The notes under the pieces were generated by a model. It saw only the letters and a list, made by a program, of their open reading frames with translations. It did no database searches and was not told where the DNA came from. The position numbers were made by a program, and so were the translations under genes. 64,000 nucleotides of DNA from Oscheius dolichura (Eukaryota; Nematoda; Chromadorea; Rhabditida; Rhabditidae): the NCBI GenBank assembly GCA_932521035.1, contig OW051493.1, positions 6,138,001 to 6,202,000 of the forward strand, read 5' to 3'. The first letter of the stretch is position 1. Each line of letters starts with the position of its first letter. This document shows, in pieces, positions 33,146 through 45,900 of the stretch.

Positions 33146-36100
33146 TCACTCATTCATCTCGACGCGGTTCCCTTCAATCATCACCCACGCTGGAAATCCA
33201 TCTCGGTCGAAGCCGCCTTGTTCAATATTCTCTTCGATTGGTAGGCCAGGAGGAAACTGCATTCCTGGATCATCAAGGAAATCCCATCCGCCTCCGCTAC
33301 CATTATGGACGTCTTTCATGTGTCCATAGATCTCAGGCTCCTTGTAGGACTATAAATAGTAAGAATTTCGACTACATACCTAATTACCTTAAATTGGCAA
33401 AGCCAACAGAAATGGATTTTACAGAATTTACATTGCATGTGATTACATCCTGCATCTTTTTCGATAATTCCTCCACAATCGCCTGGGCAACGTTGTACTT
33501 TGCCTCGGCTACTTGTCAAAAAGTAATTAATAGATTTCTCTGATGATTCTAAAGAAATAATTAATTTTAAAGCGGCGGATTACCTCGAACAGCAGCTTCC
33601 ATTTCACAACTTATACCTATATGAGGTGGATATAAACATCTATTACATACTTTAGTACGACACACATCACATCGTGAAATGCTATTGCCACCTTCTCTTC
33701 TAGACATTAGATCCCTCTAAAATTTATATTACACCGTTCAAAAGGATCCGTACACAAAAGATCCCGTTACAGCCAGGCTTTGCGCAGTGTCGGTACTGTC
33801 CTCGACTATTCTGTATTGCGTAATCCGTCGCTGCGTTTACTAACGCTTCAAGACGGTCTTTAAAGAAAAGAGGATATTTCTTGAAGTTATCGTCGTACAG
33901 CAAATACTAAAAATAGTTGGTTTAACATTTAAATCCCAAAATACTAAAATGTCGGAAATAGCCAGGAATTCGTGGCATTCCGAATTCGTTTCGCTTCTAT
34001 GAAAGATACATCGTATTGGAAGTTCTTTGTTTTGGATACAGAAAGCAATCTTAAAACATGTTGCAATACGATAGACGAGCGACTAACCATATTGCAAAGG
34101 CAATCCATACAATAGAGATGCCCGCACACAGAAAGACGATAATTTGAATAAGCTACTCTGTTCAAACAAATAGGGCATTTACTACTTCTCAATGCGGTTT
34201 CCTCATTACCATAGTTTCCTCGCTTTCTTCCATTGTAATTCTCCAATATCTGAAAGTACGCGAATAATCTATCTCGTATAGCTTACCATTTGTTGCTGTT
34301 CGTCTAGCTTCATTTGCACATATTCGTAATCGGAAATAGACCCTTTAAAATGTATAACACCATCCTTGTATTGGTTTTCTTCAAGAAGGCCTCCAAGATA
34401 GTCTTTGAAACTGGGCAAGAAACGTGGCTCATCAATACATATTTTTGCACTGACAGTGTATTTACTTCTGCATTTATGAAAAGTTACTGAATAATTATAG
34501 TTACTGAATAATCAACCTGTTTTTGGAGAAAAATTCCAGCTCTTTAATTATATTTTCACACTTATTTACATCTCCAATAATTATGACTTGCTTGTTTAGA
34601 CGGTTTAATGAGATAACAGCCGATTTGTGATGTTTCTCTTGTACGTAATTGAGGAAAGCTATTCCTGGCCTTAATTTCACGGTTATGTAAACGAACAATG
34701 TACCAATGAAGAAATTTCCCACAGCCATCCGGAGAACTGCAATCGAGAGTCGTTCCTTTAAGATGTTTATCCAATTCTTCCACAGCTTCTCGGACACGAT
34801 CCATCGGCCATCCCTCAATGATTATTTGTTCGGCATGGCAAACATCAATAAATTGACACCATTGGTTATTTCGACGATCAGATCGACTTCGTAATTTCTC
34901 GTCATAGTCTCTATAGGACCAATACAAAGTATACAATCATGCTTACCTCACGAAACCATCAATTACATTGCGAATAAAGTGAGGCACATGACGGCGAATT
35001 CGATAGAAGGGATTAAATTTAACCTAAAATTGAGAATAGCAAAAACATATTCATGACTAACTCCTTGTTTGTCTTTATGCGAAAGTGCAAACGTATCCCA
35101 TCTTGGAGAAATAGGCAGCAAATAGTTAATAATGGTACTGCCGTAGTGCACATCTCTAAAGGCGACCGTGGCACTTCTTTGCCTTCCTAGACGTGGATCA
35201 TTTTTATCTAGACGGCACGGTAAGAATGCTGCTCCAGGAAATTCATCCGTCGATCTATTTACACGTGCTTCATCGGCTTCTTTCTTCAAAACGTTTATAT
35301 CCTCTTCCAATGGGTCGATGCACTTATCTAATCTTACATCAAATGGAAAATTGTTCCTATGATCTTTTACCTGGAATCACTGCTAAACTGATTTTATCAA
35401 AATTAAAGTCACATATTTGAACCACTCATCGTCATAACCGGGAACTTTGCTTCTGGAGTAACTATCCCATACATTTGTGCAGACAGCAGCCCTTCCGATT
35501 CTTTGATGTATCTTGAGGATGATTTTTTCATCGGGCATTGGTGCTCTAGAAGATGTTTGTAATCTAAATAAGAAGTGCACCTTACTCTGTGCACCTAGCT
35601 AAGGTAATTCTTTCATATTTCAAGTCATTGGCATCGAGAATCTTCTTCACAGCATATGTAAAAGCTTCTGTGTCATGTGACATCAGTTCTCCGCCAGGCA
35701 AAGATAATTCCACCTTACATTAACCTAGTTGCTTATATATCAAAAACTTACCAATCTGTTGTCTGTATCATATTTGTTCCATCCTGCTTGTGCATGGAAA
35801 CCGTGTATAAAAAGTACCCAGCATGTGAACCCAACATCTTTTGGATCTACTACCTAAAATAGTATTTTACAAAAGAAATGGAAAAAACTCACGAGTATTT
35901 CGGCTTCGAGCGTAGAGGGATAAGGATACCAACTTAAGACTACGCCGATAGTATCATCTTCTGTGAGAACCAAGTTCTCATCTGCTTGATAGGGATATAC
36001 AGTAGATTCTGCTGCATGAACTTTGAAACATTGGTCGAATTCTTCTTTACTGCCGAAGAGCAACTCGAGAGCCTCATCGCCTGCGATTCTATCTTTGATT

Positions 36101-37489
36101 CTACCCAGACAATTGTTGTTGATGAAATTACATTCGAAAGTATTTAGTTGTCGGACCTGAATTTTTTAATGTCTTCGAAAATTATAAAACTAACCCCCAC
36201 GAGATTTTTGAACTTTTTATTAAAATGATCCATTGCACTGTCAAGTGTTTTGTACTTATTCCTAAAAAGTATTCTTCGTGTACTTGATCTGCCTTTAAAA
36301 CGGATATGTAATCGTGGTTGAAGACCCGTATGAAGAGAAAGCTGAACTTATTGTATACCGGCTGCTATTAAAATGTCCTTACGATATAATTGCACTTCTT
36401 ACCACAAATTTTAGTAAAGTCTATTAAAAACTGCTGCTTTCTTTCTGTGTGTATCCTAAATAATATTGTTTATGTAACGCAAAAAATATAACCTTTGGCA
36501 TTTCTCTTCTTCCATTTTGTAATTTCTCTTATCAGGAAGAGATAAACTGTATTCTCCAATTGGATCAGTGTTCCAACTGTTCCATTTGATGTTCACGTTT
36601 TCCACGATCTGCAACTTGTATTAAAATTTAACGAGTATAAGAAACCTTATGTTTCAATTCCAGAACTGCAGACTGGCTCAAGTCTAAGATTTTACTTCCA
36701 TGGCGTATCTGAATGATATTCTTAACAAGTTTTACACTAATAAAAAAAGCACCTGTAAATCGCCGTGTATCTCCTCATGATCATTGTCACGGGGGATTAC
36801 TTTATCAAGAAGCTCCTTTAATGATAGACTAGGCTGCTGTGTATCCATGACTTTGCTGTTTTGCTCTTTCGGCTCACTGTCTCCTCTTTTCTGATCTTCA
36901 TCAAAGGCATCGTTTATAAATTTGCACGCTGCGCGATCCACTGTGACAACGTTGTGCACCAGCGCTGTACTTTTCTGAAACCAATCATTTCAAACCATAC
37001 CCGTTACTTACACAATAAGGTGTAAACTTGAGATTTGAATTAAGATGTGCATCAACCTTTAGTATAAGAGCATCTGGACTGAAGCGTTTAACCGGGGCTG
37101 GAATAGGATGCATTCTATTCTGAGTTTGGTTCCACTGCAAGATACGGTTAATATATGCCTAAGCAATAAACATACTTCTTGCTCCTTCTTATCCATTTCC
37201 GAAACATAGTTCGTAGGAGCTGGATGAGTATAGGTGATTGTGGTCACGCTATCCTCATTCTACAAAAGCAACAGTTCACCAAACACATATGAAACAAACT
37301 TACGTCGTATTCTGCAAAGGCTTCGTGGTCATCGTACCATCCACCTGTCTGAAAGGTGGGAGTCTGAAACAGCAATGATGAATGTTGTAAAGTTTTCGTA
37401 CTAAACGAAAAACTACTCACCTGTGCGACATTCCTTTTTCTCTCTGCTTTCTCTCGTCTCTTTCTTTCTTTTAGTTCTCGTTTCGACAT
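33146..37489 (-). CDS. Large RING-IBR-RING (RBR) E3 ubiquitin ligase-like protein
   Basis: RBR ligases pass ubiquitin from an E2 through a catalytic cysteine in RING2. Landmarks near the C terminus: RING1 with [20 protein letters not shown] and HLYCMDCLC; an IBR-like segment with [11 protein letters not shown] and [12 protein letters not shown] then [13 protein letters not shown]2 with [20 protein letters not shown] and [14 protein letters not shown]. The stretch [11 protein letters not shown] follows, as in RBR proteins fused to DEAH helicases. I see no helicase motifs here. The N terminus ([20 protein letters not shown]) is very basic. The middle of about 700 residues is unidentified; it includes [20 protein letters not shown] and [18 protein letters not shown], possibly RNA-binding. 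More than 20 short introns give roughly 1,100 aa. The TGA is at 33146-33148. A TTTTTTTCCAG sits 5 nt before the ATG. The RBR call is firm; exon detail is approximate. Confidence 0.75.
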
Positions 37490-37599
37490 TGTTACTGGAA
37501 AAAAATTGGTTGATACACGAAACAGATACTAAACGAATCCACAGCAGCAAGAGGAGAGGACACAGAAACAAACACAGACACAAAAAGTACACTTTTTTA

Positions 37600-37858
37600 G
37601 GAAAAAAAATACGGCGTTGGGAAAAACTCACTTTGTAAACACCGGGTAGACACCCGCCATTTCAAACGTCTCTTTTCTTATTCCATTCCATTCAGGCTCG
37701 TCGAATTCTTCACCGCTGAAACAATATCCGTAACAGGTAATACTTTTTATGCTCGCTTACACGATAAGCCTTGGTATCGTGAATATTACGATGTAGTGCG
37801 TTTTGATGATCCCATTGCGCTAAACTGGAGAAAGCCTGAAGTTAGTCACATACCGTAA
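37600..37858 (+). CDS. Terminal exon of an unidentified small gene
   Basis: An open frame running to a TAA at 37856-37858 reads LVEFFTAETISVTGNTFYAR, then LHDKPWYREYYDVVRFDDPI and ALNWRKPEVSHIP. The composition looks like real protein (many aromatic and charged residues, no low complexity). Possible acceptors are TTTTTTAG at 37599 and CATTCCATTCAG just before the LVEFF segment. No ATG is available in this frame, so at least one upstream exon must overlap the 5' end of the divergent RBR gene. I do not recognise the family; a small mitochondrial protein would fit in style, but that is a guess. Confidence 0.35.
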
Positions 37859-37994
37859 AACCTCCAATAGAACCCGTCCTCCGTAAGCGCGCTCTGTTAA
37901 AATGCTCTATCTAACTGACTTTGGGAGTCGATTACTCTGTTATTTTTGGCGTTTCTTCTATTTTTCCTTCTGTAATGCAACATCCCTTTAATCT

Positions 37995-38143
37995 AAAGAG
38001 CTATGGTGTCGACAGGACATGTCCGTCTGTTTTGACCTGTCGAAAATTTTTTGGTCTAATGGCTAAGAGGCCGGTCGTGCGGTTGGAGAGTTCGCGGGTG
38101 CGAACCCCGCCAGCGTCAAACCTTTTTGCTTTTTGTTTTGAGG
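37995..38143 (+). repeat. tRNA-derived SINE-like repeat, copy 2
   Basis: Partner of the repeat at 32702-32844. It shares the 5' gctatggtgtc segment, an A-box-like GTCTAATGGCTAAGAGG, a B-box-like GGTGCGAACCCC, the tRNA-like end CAGCGTCAAA and the tail tttttgctttttgttttgagg. It diverges more in the B box than copy 1. Immediately left, on the minus strand at about 37860-37930, another tRNA-like fragment (agttagatagagca) is visible but degenerate. Confidence 0.6.
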
Positions 38144-38540
38144 TGTTGGATACTCGCCAAGTGTTTCTGAAGTATTTTTCGCCGCGGGACCCGTTCGTGG
38201 TGAGACCCCAATCCACAGAGTGACGGTTCTTCGAGCCGTCCTTCGAAGAGGCGAAGTTGCTCGGCTTGATGTCCCTGTAGGATCTAATCATATATTCCAC
38301 AAATAACTGAAGGCTGTAAAGAAGGCACACGTCTGAAACCGCAGCCCTCTTATCGGACTAGTCGATCTGGGTCAGATCACGCGCTGAGATAAAATATCAC
38401 CTCAAAAACAGTCTTGATTGAAATAAATCAAGTGCCCATAAAGTTGTTCGGGGAGATTGCACCGCCTTCGATTCTTCAAAAAACGTAGGTTTTTGAAGAG
38501 GCGCCGGCGGAAAATTTGTTACAAACGTGTCGTGGTACCC
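38144..38540. other. Unassigned spacer
   Basis: Repeat-rich surroundings, and no gene is seen. Confidence 0.3.
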
Positions 38541-39557
38541 TACTTTCGTAGTTTCTCTTCATTGGCTCTCAAGGCCTTCTTCTTCAGAAACAGGAACAAT
38601 GCGGTAATGTTGCACTGAGCACCGTCGTGCTAGTTCGTTTGTAGGGGAATATCTACCTTTTGGGTAATGTCCAATTAATTTTTTGCTTTGAGGGGTTGAT
38701 AAAAATGGGCAGGCTTAAGCACAGAGAGCTGTATTTCACATTGTTCTTGGAGAACGCATCCGGTTTGTGAGAGAACCAATGGGAAATGGAAGAGCAATGA
38801 GATGAGACTTTTTGTGGGCGCGGGAAAACTGCAAATGGAATAAGGCTTGTTCTTACCGATACTCTGAGTAATAAGAGCCATCCTACCCTAACAAGTATGC
38901 CTCCGGCCGTCTTCGACGGCGTTGGAAGTTTGACAGTCGAATAAATTCTGACTACCGGTTTTTCTGCTTCTCTAACTGTCTGCTTTTGACCGTCGGATTA
39001 GAACAGATGACAGGTCTCGCAGACGGACAGAGATCTGCCCATTATTAGGGTAGGATAGACCTTCTGTCTCCAAAAGAATTTGGTCGGTCAATGAGATCAG
39101 ATTTCTATTCTAAAGGTTTAATTGAAAGGGATTATCTTCATATGAGGTGAAGGTTTCTTTCTATTCTCCAAGTAGAATCCACGGTTCTGTTCAATTAAAA
39201 GAAATCAATCGAAACAAGGCCCAATAAACATAAAGCCTGGTAATACAGAAACGGTAAATGTGTATTGAAAGACACTGTGAGATATTCTTCTAATGCACTA
39301 CTACAAACGGGTCTACAAATTTCGTTTCTGCCGAATAAAATTGGTTGAAGGTCTACTTATCTCCTAAAACAGGAGCAGAGCCCAGATTACCTCGGAGTGG
39401 AGTAGAATATCCATCTCAGGAGCAATAAGTGCTCTATTCTGCATACGGATAGCAAAATTTCAGAGGTAACTCCGGCCAGAGAGGAACATTTCCGCATTGT
39501 TCCCGTTTCTGAAGAAGAAGGCCTTGAGAGCCAATGAAGAGAAACTACGAAAGACGA
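38541..39557. repeat. Pair of inverted arms about 0.9 kb apart
   Basis: The sequence at about 38541-38606 reappears as its reverse complement at about 39497-39557. A core of almost 50 bases is nearly identical, including ttctgaagaagaaggccttg on the plus strand of the right arm. The interior has no identifiable coding sequence. The arms could be the ends of a non-autonomous transposon or two inverted exon duplicates. One shared frame reads RIVPVSEEEGLESQ before a stop in both copies. Confidence 0.55.
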
Positions 39558-39945
39558 CGGTTGACAAGGTTAAGGGAGCCACTCGTGGAAAGACAATCTA
39601 TGAGTTACCCGCAAGATTTTGAAACATTCTCCCTATCATAACGAAGTCTTCCATTAATACTCGATTTGAACCATGCTTCTAGAGGATAATTTGTCGTTAA
39701 CGTAGCGGAGACAGACGTAGTCTCGAAATAATTGCCTGTAGATAGGATTTCTACCGCACTTGGGCATTCCTCTGACAATCTGATCATTTGAGATTGCCGG
39801 AGTGACTTTACCCCCGCCGGGGTGACTTTACACCCGCAGGGCAAAAACGGGGGAAACGTCACCCGGCCGCACGTCGGCCTTTGTTGATCGGTGCAAGAAT
39901 GACGGCTCACTTCTTCTCTCGGGGGCTTCCAAACTCTGTTCTCCT

Positions 39946-40195
39946 CCTTCGATAAGAAGTACGACACTCTGGAAGACGCTGGCCCTCCGCGGGGACATCG
40001 TCCGAATCGGCGGCTCTAATGCCCAGCGGGACCTCTTCGCCCAGGCTCTCATCCAAGCCTGCATACAGTCTGGCAGATGACACCGTATCTTGTCGGGTCG
40101 AAAGTTATAATAATTTCAGAATGCTCCTGGAGGAGAGGGCCGCCCGACTCCGCTGGCCGAGCGACTCCTCCGATTTCGACAGAGTCCCTTGTAAA
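39946..40195 (+). pseudogene. TTC38 C-terminal relic
   Basis: A broken third copy of the last exons of TTC38. It shows DIVRIGGSNAQRDLFAQALI and QACIQSG, matching HAQRDVF/L segments of the intact copies. After frame changes it shows LLEERAA and PLAERLLRFRQSPL, matching the family C terminus. Reading requires at least one frame shift, and a stop (TGA at 40078-40080) interrupts it. The upstream part of the gene is absent. It lies 180 bases before the intact copy 2, so it looks like a remnant of local TTC38 duplication. Confidence 0.75.
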
Positions 40196-40373
40196 TAAAC
40201 ACGACAACATTATTCGGCGGGAGATCATGAGATCATGGGTTGGTCGGAAGGGGCGGGGCCGCCCCTTTGAGCTGCCCTATCTTTTCGTCGAAACACCTTT
40301 CCTCTTTCTCTCTCCTATTCAGAGGAACCGACACTTCCCCATTTCCCTTTTCTTCTGTTTGTTTCTCAACGCC

Positions 40374-42210
40374 ATGGCCTCGTGGTGTGCGGAACATCTC
40401 CGCTCCGTAGGAGACTGGAAGGGCGAAGGTTTCAATTTTTCCACTCCCAGCGATGAATCTGCCAAAATGTACGATGCCCTCGTTAGACAACTGACCTCCC
40501 TCCGCGAATGCGGCGAACTCGGAGGATTCGAGGGCACCATGGCCAAAATGCTCGAAGCTGATCCTAAAGCCAGTGAGTCTTTTTCTATTTCTCCATTTAT
40601 TTCTCTTTTGGATTTTTTGGGAAAGGAACGCGGAGGTTTCTAAAGGGGGCTAATAAAAAACAACAACAAAAAAGGGGAGGGCGAGAGTCAGAGAGACAGC
40701 GTCCTCCTCTATGCGTCTGCCGCCTTTTGAAAATCAGCACTGCAAAAGAGAAAACAAACGAGCCCATTTCAGTAATGCCGAGGGTTGCTAAGTGTTCCCT
40801 CCAATCTTTTCTATCCCCGCCTTCTCCCGAGGTACTGGAGTCCATTGTCCAACTTGAAAAAGACGCCGAGGAGTACGGAACAGAATGGGAAAGAGCCCAC
40901 GTAAAAGCGGTGACTCATCTGGGACAACGGAACCTGGCCTCGGCTGTGGCGACAATGAATAGGATCCTCGACGACCATCCTACCGATCTCCTGGCTGCCA
41001 AATTGACAGCCGACGGGTACCTGTGGCTGGGCGATGGACACGGCATTCGGGACACGGTCGAGAAGATTCTGCCCAAATGGAAGACATCCCTCCCATGCTA
41101 TAGGTATGACGGGCAGAGTATTCAATAAGAGAAGCCTGTTCAGCTTTCTCCATGGTATGTACGCCTTCGGCTTGGAGGAGAGCGGCAACTACTCGGAGGC
41201 CGAGAAACAGGCCAAGACTGTGAGTTGGACTCGCTCTTCGGAGGGGGTGATGTAGGTCGTCTAGGCTCTGGGCATGAATCGGTTCGACGGCTGGGCTACT
41301 CACGCCAATGTTCACGTGTTGGAGATGACACACCGCTACAACGAGGGAATCGACTTTCTGGACAAGACGGTGGATGACTGGACGGTGGGTTTTAGCTGGA
41401 GAGAGTAAGGGATGGTCACTTTCAGGGAGGATTTTTACTGACCCACACACTCTGGCACAAGGGGCTCTTCTACGTGGAGAAAGGCGACTTCGAAACGGCC
41501 CTATCTCTCTACGACTCGTGGGTTTTAGAATTTTATGAGACGAAGAGGTTTTAGACAGATCTCGAAGAATGCCAGCGAGAGCAAGGCCCTACTGAGCGTG
41601 GTTGATGCTACGGCTCTGTTGCTCCGTCTGGAGATGGAGGGAATGAACCTCGGGGACAGGTGGAGGAGCCTGCCCGACATGTCCCTCCATGCCCAAATGC
41701 ACTCCCTCCCCTTCAGCGACTGTCACCTGCCGGCCTTCTACTTGAAGCGAGGAGAGGTGGAAGCGGAGAGGAAGACTCACGACTCCCTGGTCAACCTAGT
41801 CAGGTAGGCGGAAGTTATTGGCCCGACAGATCAAAGCTGTAGGAATGGATCGAGCGAACTAGCCAAGGTGTTCGAGGTTGTCGGACTGCAGCTGTACGAG
41901 GGGATGGTGGACTACACCAACGAGAAGTACGACGACGCCGTGGAGAAGATCTACCCGATCAGGGGCAGGATACATCGGATCGGGGGGTCCCACGCCCAGA
42001 GGGACCTCTTCTCCCAGCTGCTGATCGACGCCTGTGTAAAGTCACAGAAGGAGGAGCACTGGCGACTCACCTGGTAGGAGGTCGATTTCTTTTTTTAAAT
42101 TTAGAAACTGTTTCAGCGAGTTGTTGGAAGAAAGGAGCCAGCTCCGGCTCGGCAATTCGTGTGTCGCCGAACGGCTGGCCCTCCGTTTCCAGGAGAAGCA
42201 CCGTCTGTGA
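40374..42210 (+). CDS. TTC38: Tetratricopeptide repeat protein 38 family, copy 2
   Basis: Paralog of the gene at 28830. It starts MASWCAEHLRSVGDW and keeps every family landmark: ADPKAIMPRVAKCSLQS, TEWERAHVKAVTHLGQRNL, RILDDHPTDLLAAKL, SFLHGMYAFGLEESGNYSEA, FDGWATHANVHVLEMTHRYN, FLDKTVDDWT, DATALLLRLEMEGMNLGDRW, RIHRIGGSHAQRDLFSQLLI and VAERLALRFQEKHRL. Exons are 40374..40572, 40773..41103, 41144..41219, 41265..41384, 41426..41517, 41555..41803, 41843..42073 and 42117..42210. Relative to copy 1 it has an extra 200-nt intron after ADPKA and lacks the intron in the GDRW motif. No trans-splice-like acceptor directly precedes this ATG. Role otherwise as for copy 1. Confidence 0.92.
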
Positions 42211-42974
42211 TCGATGCCATTGTCATATCTCCGGTTGTTTTCATAAAAACGAATCCGTTGTGTAATCAGATCCCGTCAACGGAACGTATTCTGGGGTATA
42301 TTTGCTGTGGCCGCGTTTGTTGTCTCCCAGTTCAGTCCGTTACCTTTCGAAAATTATGAATCTTCCCGCCTTTTTGGTACTTTTGCATCGGAACAATGCC
42401 TGTTTTCCCCTCTCCTCTCATAGTCACACTTGCACAAACATTCACTTTCTTTTCGATTTTTGACGTGCCCGGCTGATTCCAATGAGCAGCGTTGGTTATG
42501 CGATACGGCGTGAAATGAATTCCCTCCTCGGCCAGCTTTGTTCGGCTTACTCACCTCACCTCCCCGAACCGGTTCTTCTTCAAATAAAAAGATCCATTTC
42601 TGCTTATCAGCAGAGCCTAATTCCGAGGAGTTTCAAAACATCTGGCAGAAAGCGTGCAAATAGAGAGAGAAAGGGTGGAAGGGCAGGTGATAGCGGCACG
42701 GGCCTCTCACTATCGGCAGGAGAGGCGGGACATGGTTGCCAGGCACACGGCCGGCAGCCTAAAACACGGCCCTGGATCTCTTTTGTCTTTTGGCGCTCTT
42801 TTGAACGGCAATTTACAGTGTAAAAGAGTCTTTCCTTGAGAAGAATGAAATCTGTTCGTTTTAATAGTTAAATAGCCAGCTATCAGCTTTTTGTCTATAA
42901 AATCCTCAATTCAACCCTCAATTTCTCTTCTTCTTGTATGAGAATGTTCAGTATTTTCTACAAAAGATGCCTTG
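42211..42974. other. Intergenic, one doubtful frame
   Basis: No gene is assigned. A helical-looking frame near 42650-42839 (ERERVEGQVIAARASHYRQE) has a stop upstream and no clear splice partner. The right part is presumably upstream sequence of the SLC6-like gene. Confidence 0.3.
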
Positions 42975-45900
42975 ATGTTATCCCTGGACGACACGTTCGG
43001 CTATGCAGTTGCCCTGCTCGGAGTGGCGCCCCTCGCCTCCCAGGTCAGCTCCTGTCCCCTCCCGCCATAACCTTGACGGGACCTATCGGAAGTGTAATTC
43101 CATTTTGCGTTTGGTGGCCGCCTCCAATAGCCGTTCCAGGTGGGTCTGGCCCCGATCTCCTGGATCTTCCTCTTCCCCTTGGTAGCCTTGCCGCTCCTGT
43201 CCCTCTTGCTCTCCATCGGCCGTCTATCCAACACTGGTCCCGTCCTCACCTACAAGAGAATTTCTCCTATAGCATCAGGTTTGTCTATTTTTTACTAGTT
43301 CTCCTTGGGCCGGGGAATGTGCCATATTGCAGCCAATTTTCCTGGGCCTGCCGCCGTTTTCCCCCATTGATTCGAGAAAACATCCCTTGTTTCAGGTATT
43401 GGATGGGCCCTGACCTGGTTCATCGGGGAGCGTCTGTACGTGGAGGGCCTCCGCGGTGCTCAGAACCTCCTTTACCTGATATTCTCGCTCCGTTTCCGTC
43501 TCTCCTGGGCCGTGGAGTGTGGCCACGCCTACAACACCGACCGGTGTGTCGACTTCCGAGAGAATTTCACCGTGGCCGACGGTCAGATGTTTCCGAGTAA
43601 TTTCTGGCCAGCCGAGGAATTCAACAAGTGGGTTACTTCATAGATCGATAGGCGTGTTTGAATAAGCCGGGCTGAGGCCCTCTGCAAATACAAACAGGTC
43701 ATAAAAAGACAGAGCTCCCTTCTGATCTATTGATTAGTCCAAATGAGGGTGAGTCCAGGTACGTCATCCGAGGGAATTCCCGGGACAATAACCACTCCAT
43801 CTGGGAGCCGAACGAGTGGTACCTGGGCAGGTCGACGGACGCCTTCTACCTGGCCTTCCCCAGCTTCGGCCTCCTCCTGGCCCACGTCTTCATCTGGTCC
43901 TCCATTTTCTTTGCTCTAGTCAAGTAGATATCCCCTCGTATAAAAAGGATAGGGTGGTTACAGACTAACCCGAGGGAGTCAGGAATGGTTCACCCGGGTC
44001 TTCATCATAGTCCCCTCGGCCCTCTACGTCATTCTCATAATGGGAATGTCGATTAGCGGCTTCCACTTCGGCTCGACCATCACAGCCGAGATTTCCGAGT
44101 CGGAGAGGGACAACGATCCTCTAGATTTCTATGCAGATATTAGGGTAAGTCATCACGCCTTCGAGAGCACGGCCGCCTTCAGGGTCTGTACCGTACTTCC
44201 CTAACTCTAGTCGACTATACGGGTGCATTCACTGGTATTCTTCTCTTTGCCACTAGTCGTGTCCGGATCGGGGCTGCTCCCCTGAGTGCCTTAATCCTCA
44301 CTCCCCTTATGATGATCGTCCCCGTCCTTTTGACCATCCTCCGCGCCGGCTGTGAGGGACACGTGGCCGACCAGCAGCCTCACTACAAGATCTACACGAC
44401 TACCGGTAACTTCTTCCTCGCTCTAGTCAATCAGCTGATTCCAGACGAGACGGTGTCCTTCGATGTCCTCCCGGTGTGTTTTGCCACCAGCACAGCTGGT
44501 CCCCTTTGGGCCATCACCTACTACGCAGCTCAGCTCCTCTACACCTCCATCGGCCCCATGGTCTGTGTCTCCTATTCTCTTTTCCATCTAATTATAGATC
44601 ATCTATGCCTACTTCATCTACCAGTCCTTCGTCGACGAGTTCCCTTCCATCCAGAACAAGCCATCTCTCTTCTTTGCCGGACTGGTGGCCTTCTTCGCCG
44701 CGCCCTCCATCTTCCTCTACATGCCCGTAGGTCCCTCCTCCGTTCCTTTCTAACATCCGTTCAGTTGGGTACCAAGATCATCACCTTGTTCCGATATGTC
44801 TCACAAGCTTCGGTTGTACATATCCTCTGCTTTGTAGTCATCTTTCTCATCTATGGTAAGTGAGGTATTACAAGAGTACAATGCCTCCTCCAGGCTGGCA
44901 GTCGATAGAGGCCGACATCCTGTCCATCTCCAACGAGATGAGTGCCGTCCCCATGACTCAGTACCTTCTCCGCCCGACCTCCCCCGTCTACACCATCCTC
45001 CTCTTCACTGTCATCCCCATGCTCCTTTGCGTATGTTGGCCCCTCTTCTCCACTCGTCTCTTTAGTCCAAGTTCTCTGCCGTCTTCGACCTGCTCACTAT
45101 TGGGAACGACATCATCAAGCACATCGACACGGGGGCACTCTTCATCCCCGCCCCTTTGGCCATCAAGAGACTCATTGGTTACGGTAACTGACTATTTATT
45201 TCTTTTTCCATTTTCATTTCAGGAGTGATGTTCGCCCCACTGTTCATCGTAGTAGGGATGGCCTCCTATGTCCTCTACTCGTTCATGGTCAGACACAAGC
45301 TTAGTTTCGTGGAGGCCTTCAAGTCGTCTCCGGAATGGATGGCCCATTCCGTTGTGAACAACGTTATCTTCTTCTTTCAATTAGAATAAAGGAAATTCTT
45401 CAGCCCAGGCCACGGCCCCACTCCCTGGCATACGGCGTATACAACAGTCTCTTCTCCATGGACTACCAGGTTCTGCTCTTTGGTCTCTTCATCACCGAGT
45501 GTGTCGCCTTCGTCTTCCTCCTCATCATTTTCTCCATCAATGCCTTGGCCGAAAAACTCTGTTAGTCGTCCTTCTCCTCTCTCTATGAGCCTGTCCACTT
45601 CAGTGTCGGCCTCTGCCATAGCCAATGACTACCGTACCTTCATGTTGCTTATTTTCCTTCTCCTCCACGCGTGGTCACTGAAGGAATTGAGACACACGAA
45701 GGCATACTGGGACACGCCGAGCAGGCTGAGCATCTACATCGGCGTGGCCACGATGGAGATGGCCATGCTAAACGGGTACATGTGGATGTTTACGACGGAC
45801 CACTCGTGGGGAATCGACGCTGCCCCCCTGCTGGTCATTATCTGTAACACCAGTTAGTCGATGCCCCCTTCGGTTGAGGAACAGCCCATTTCAGTCATTC

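Noticed and set aside
38675..38881. Minus-strand frame MALITQSIGKN...
   Set aside because: No domain, and alternative splicing models give three different frames. It lies between inverted repeat arms, so it is probably not a gene.
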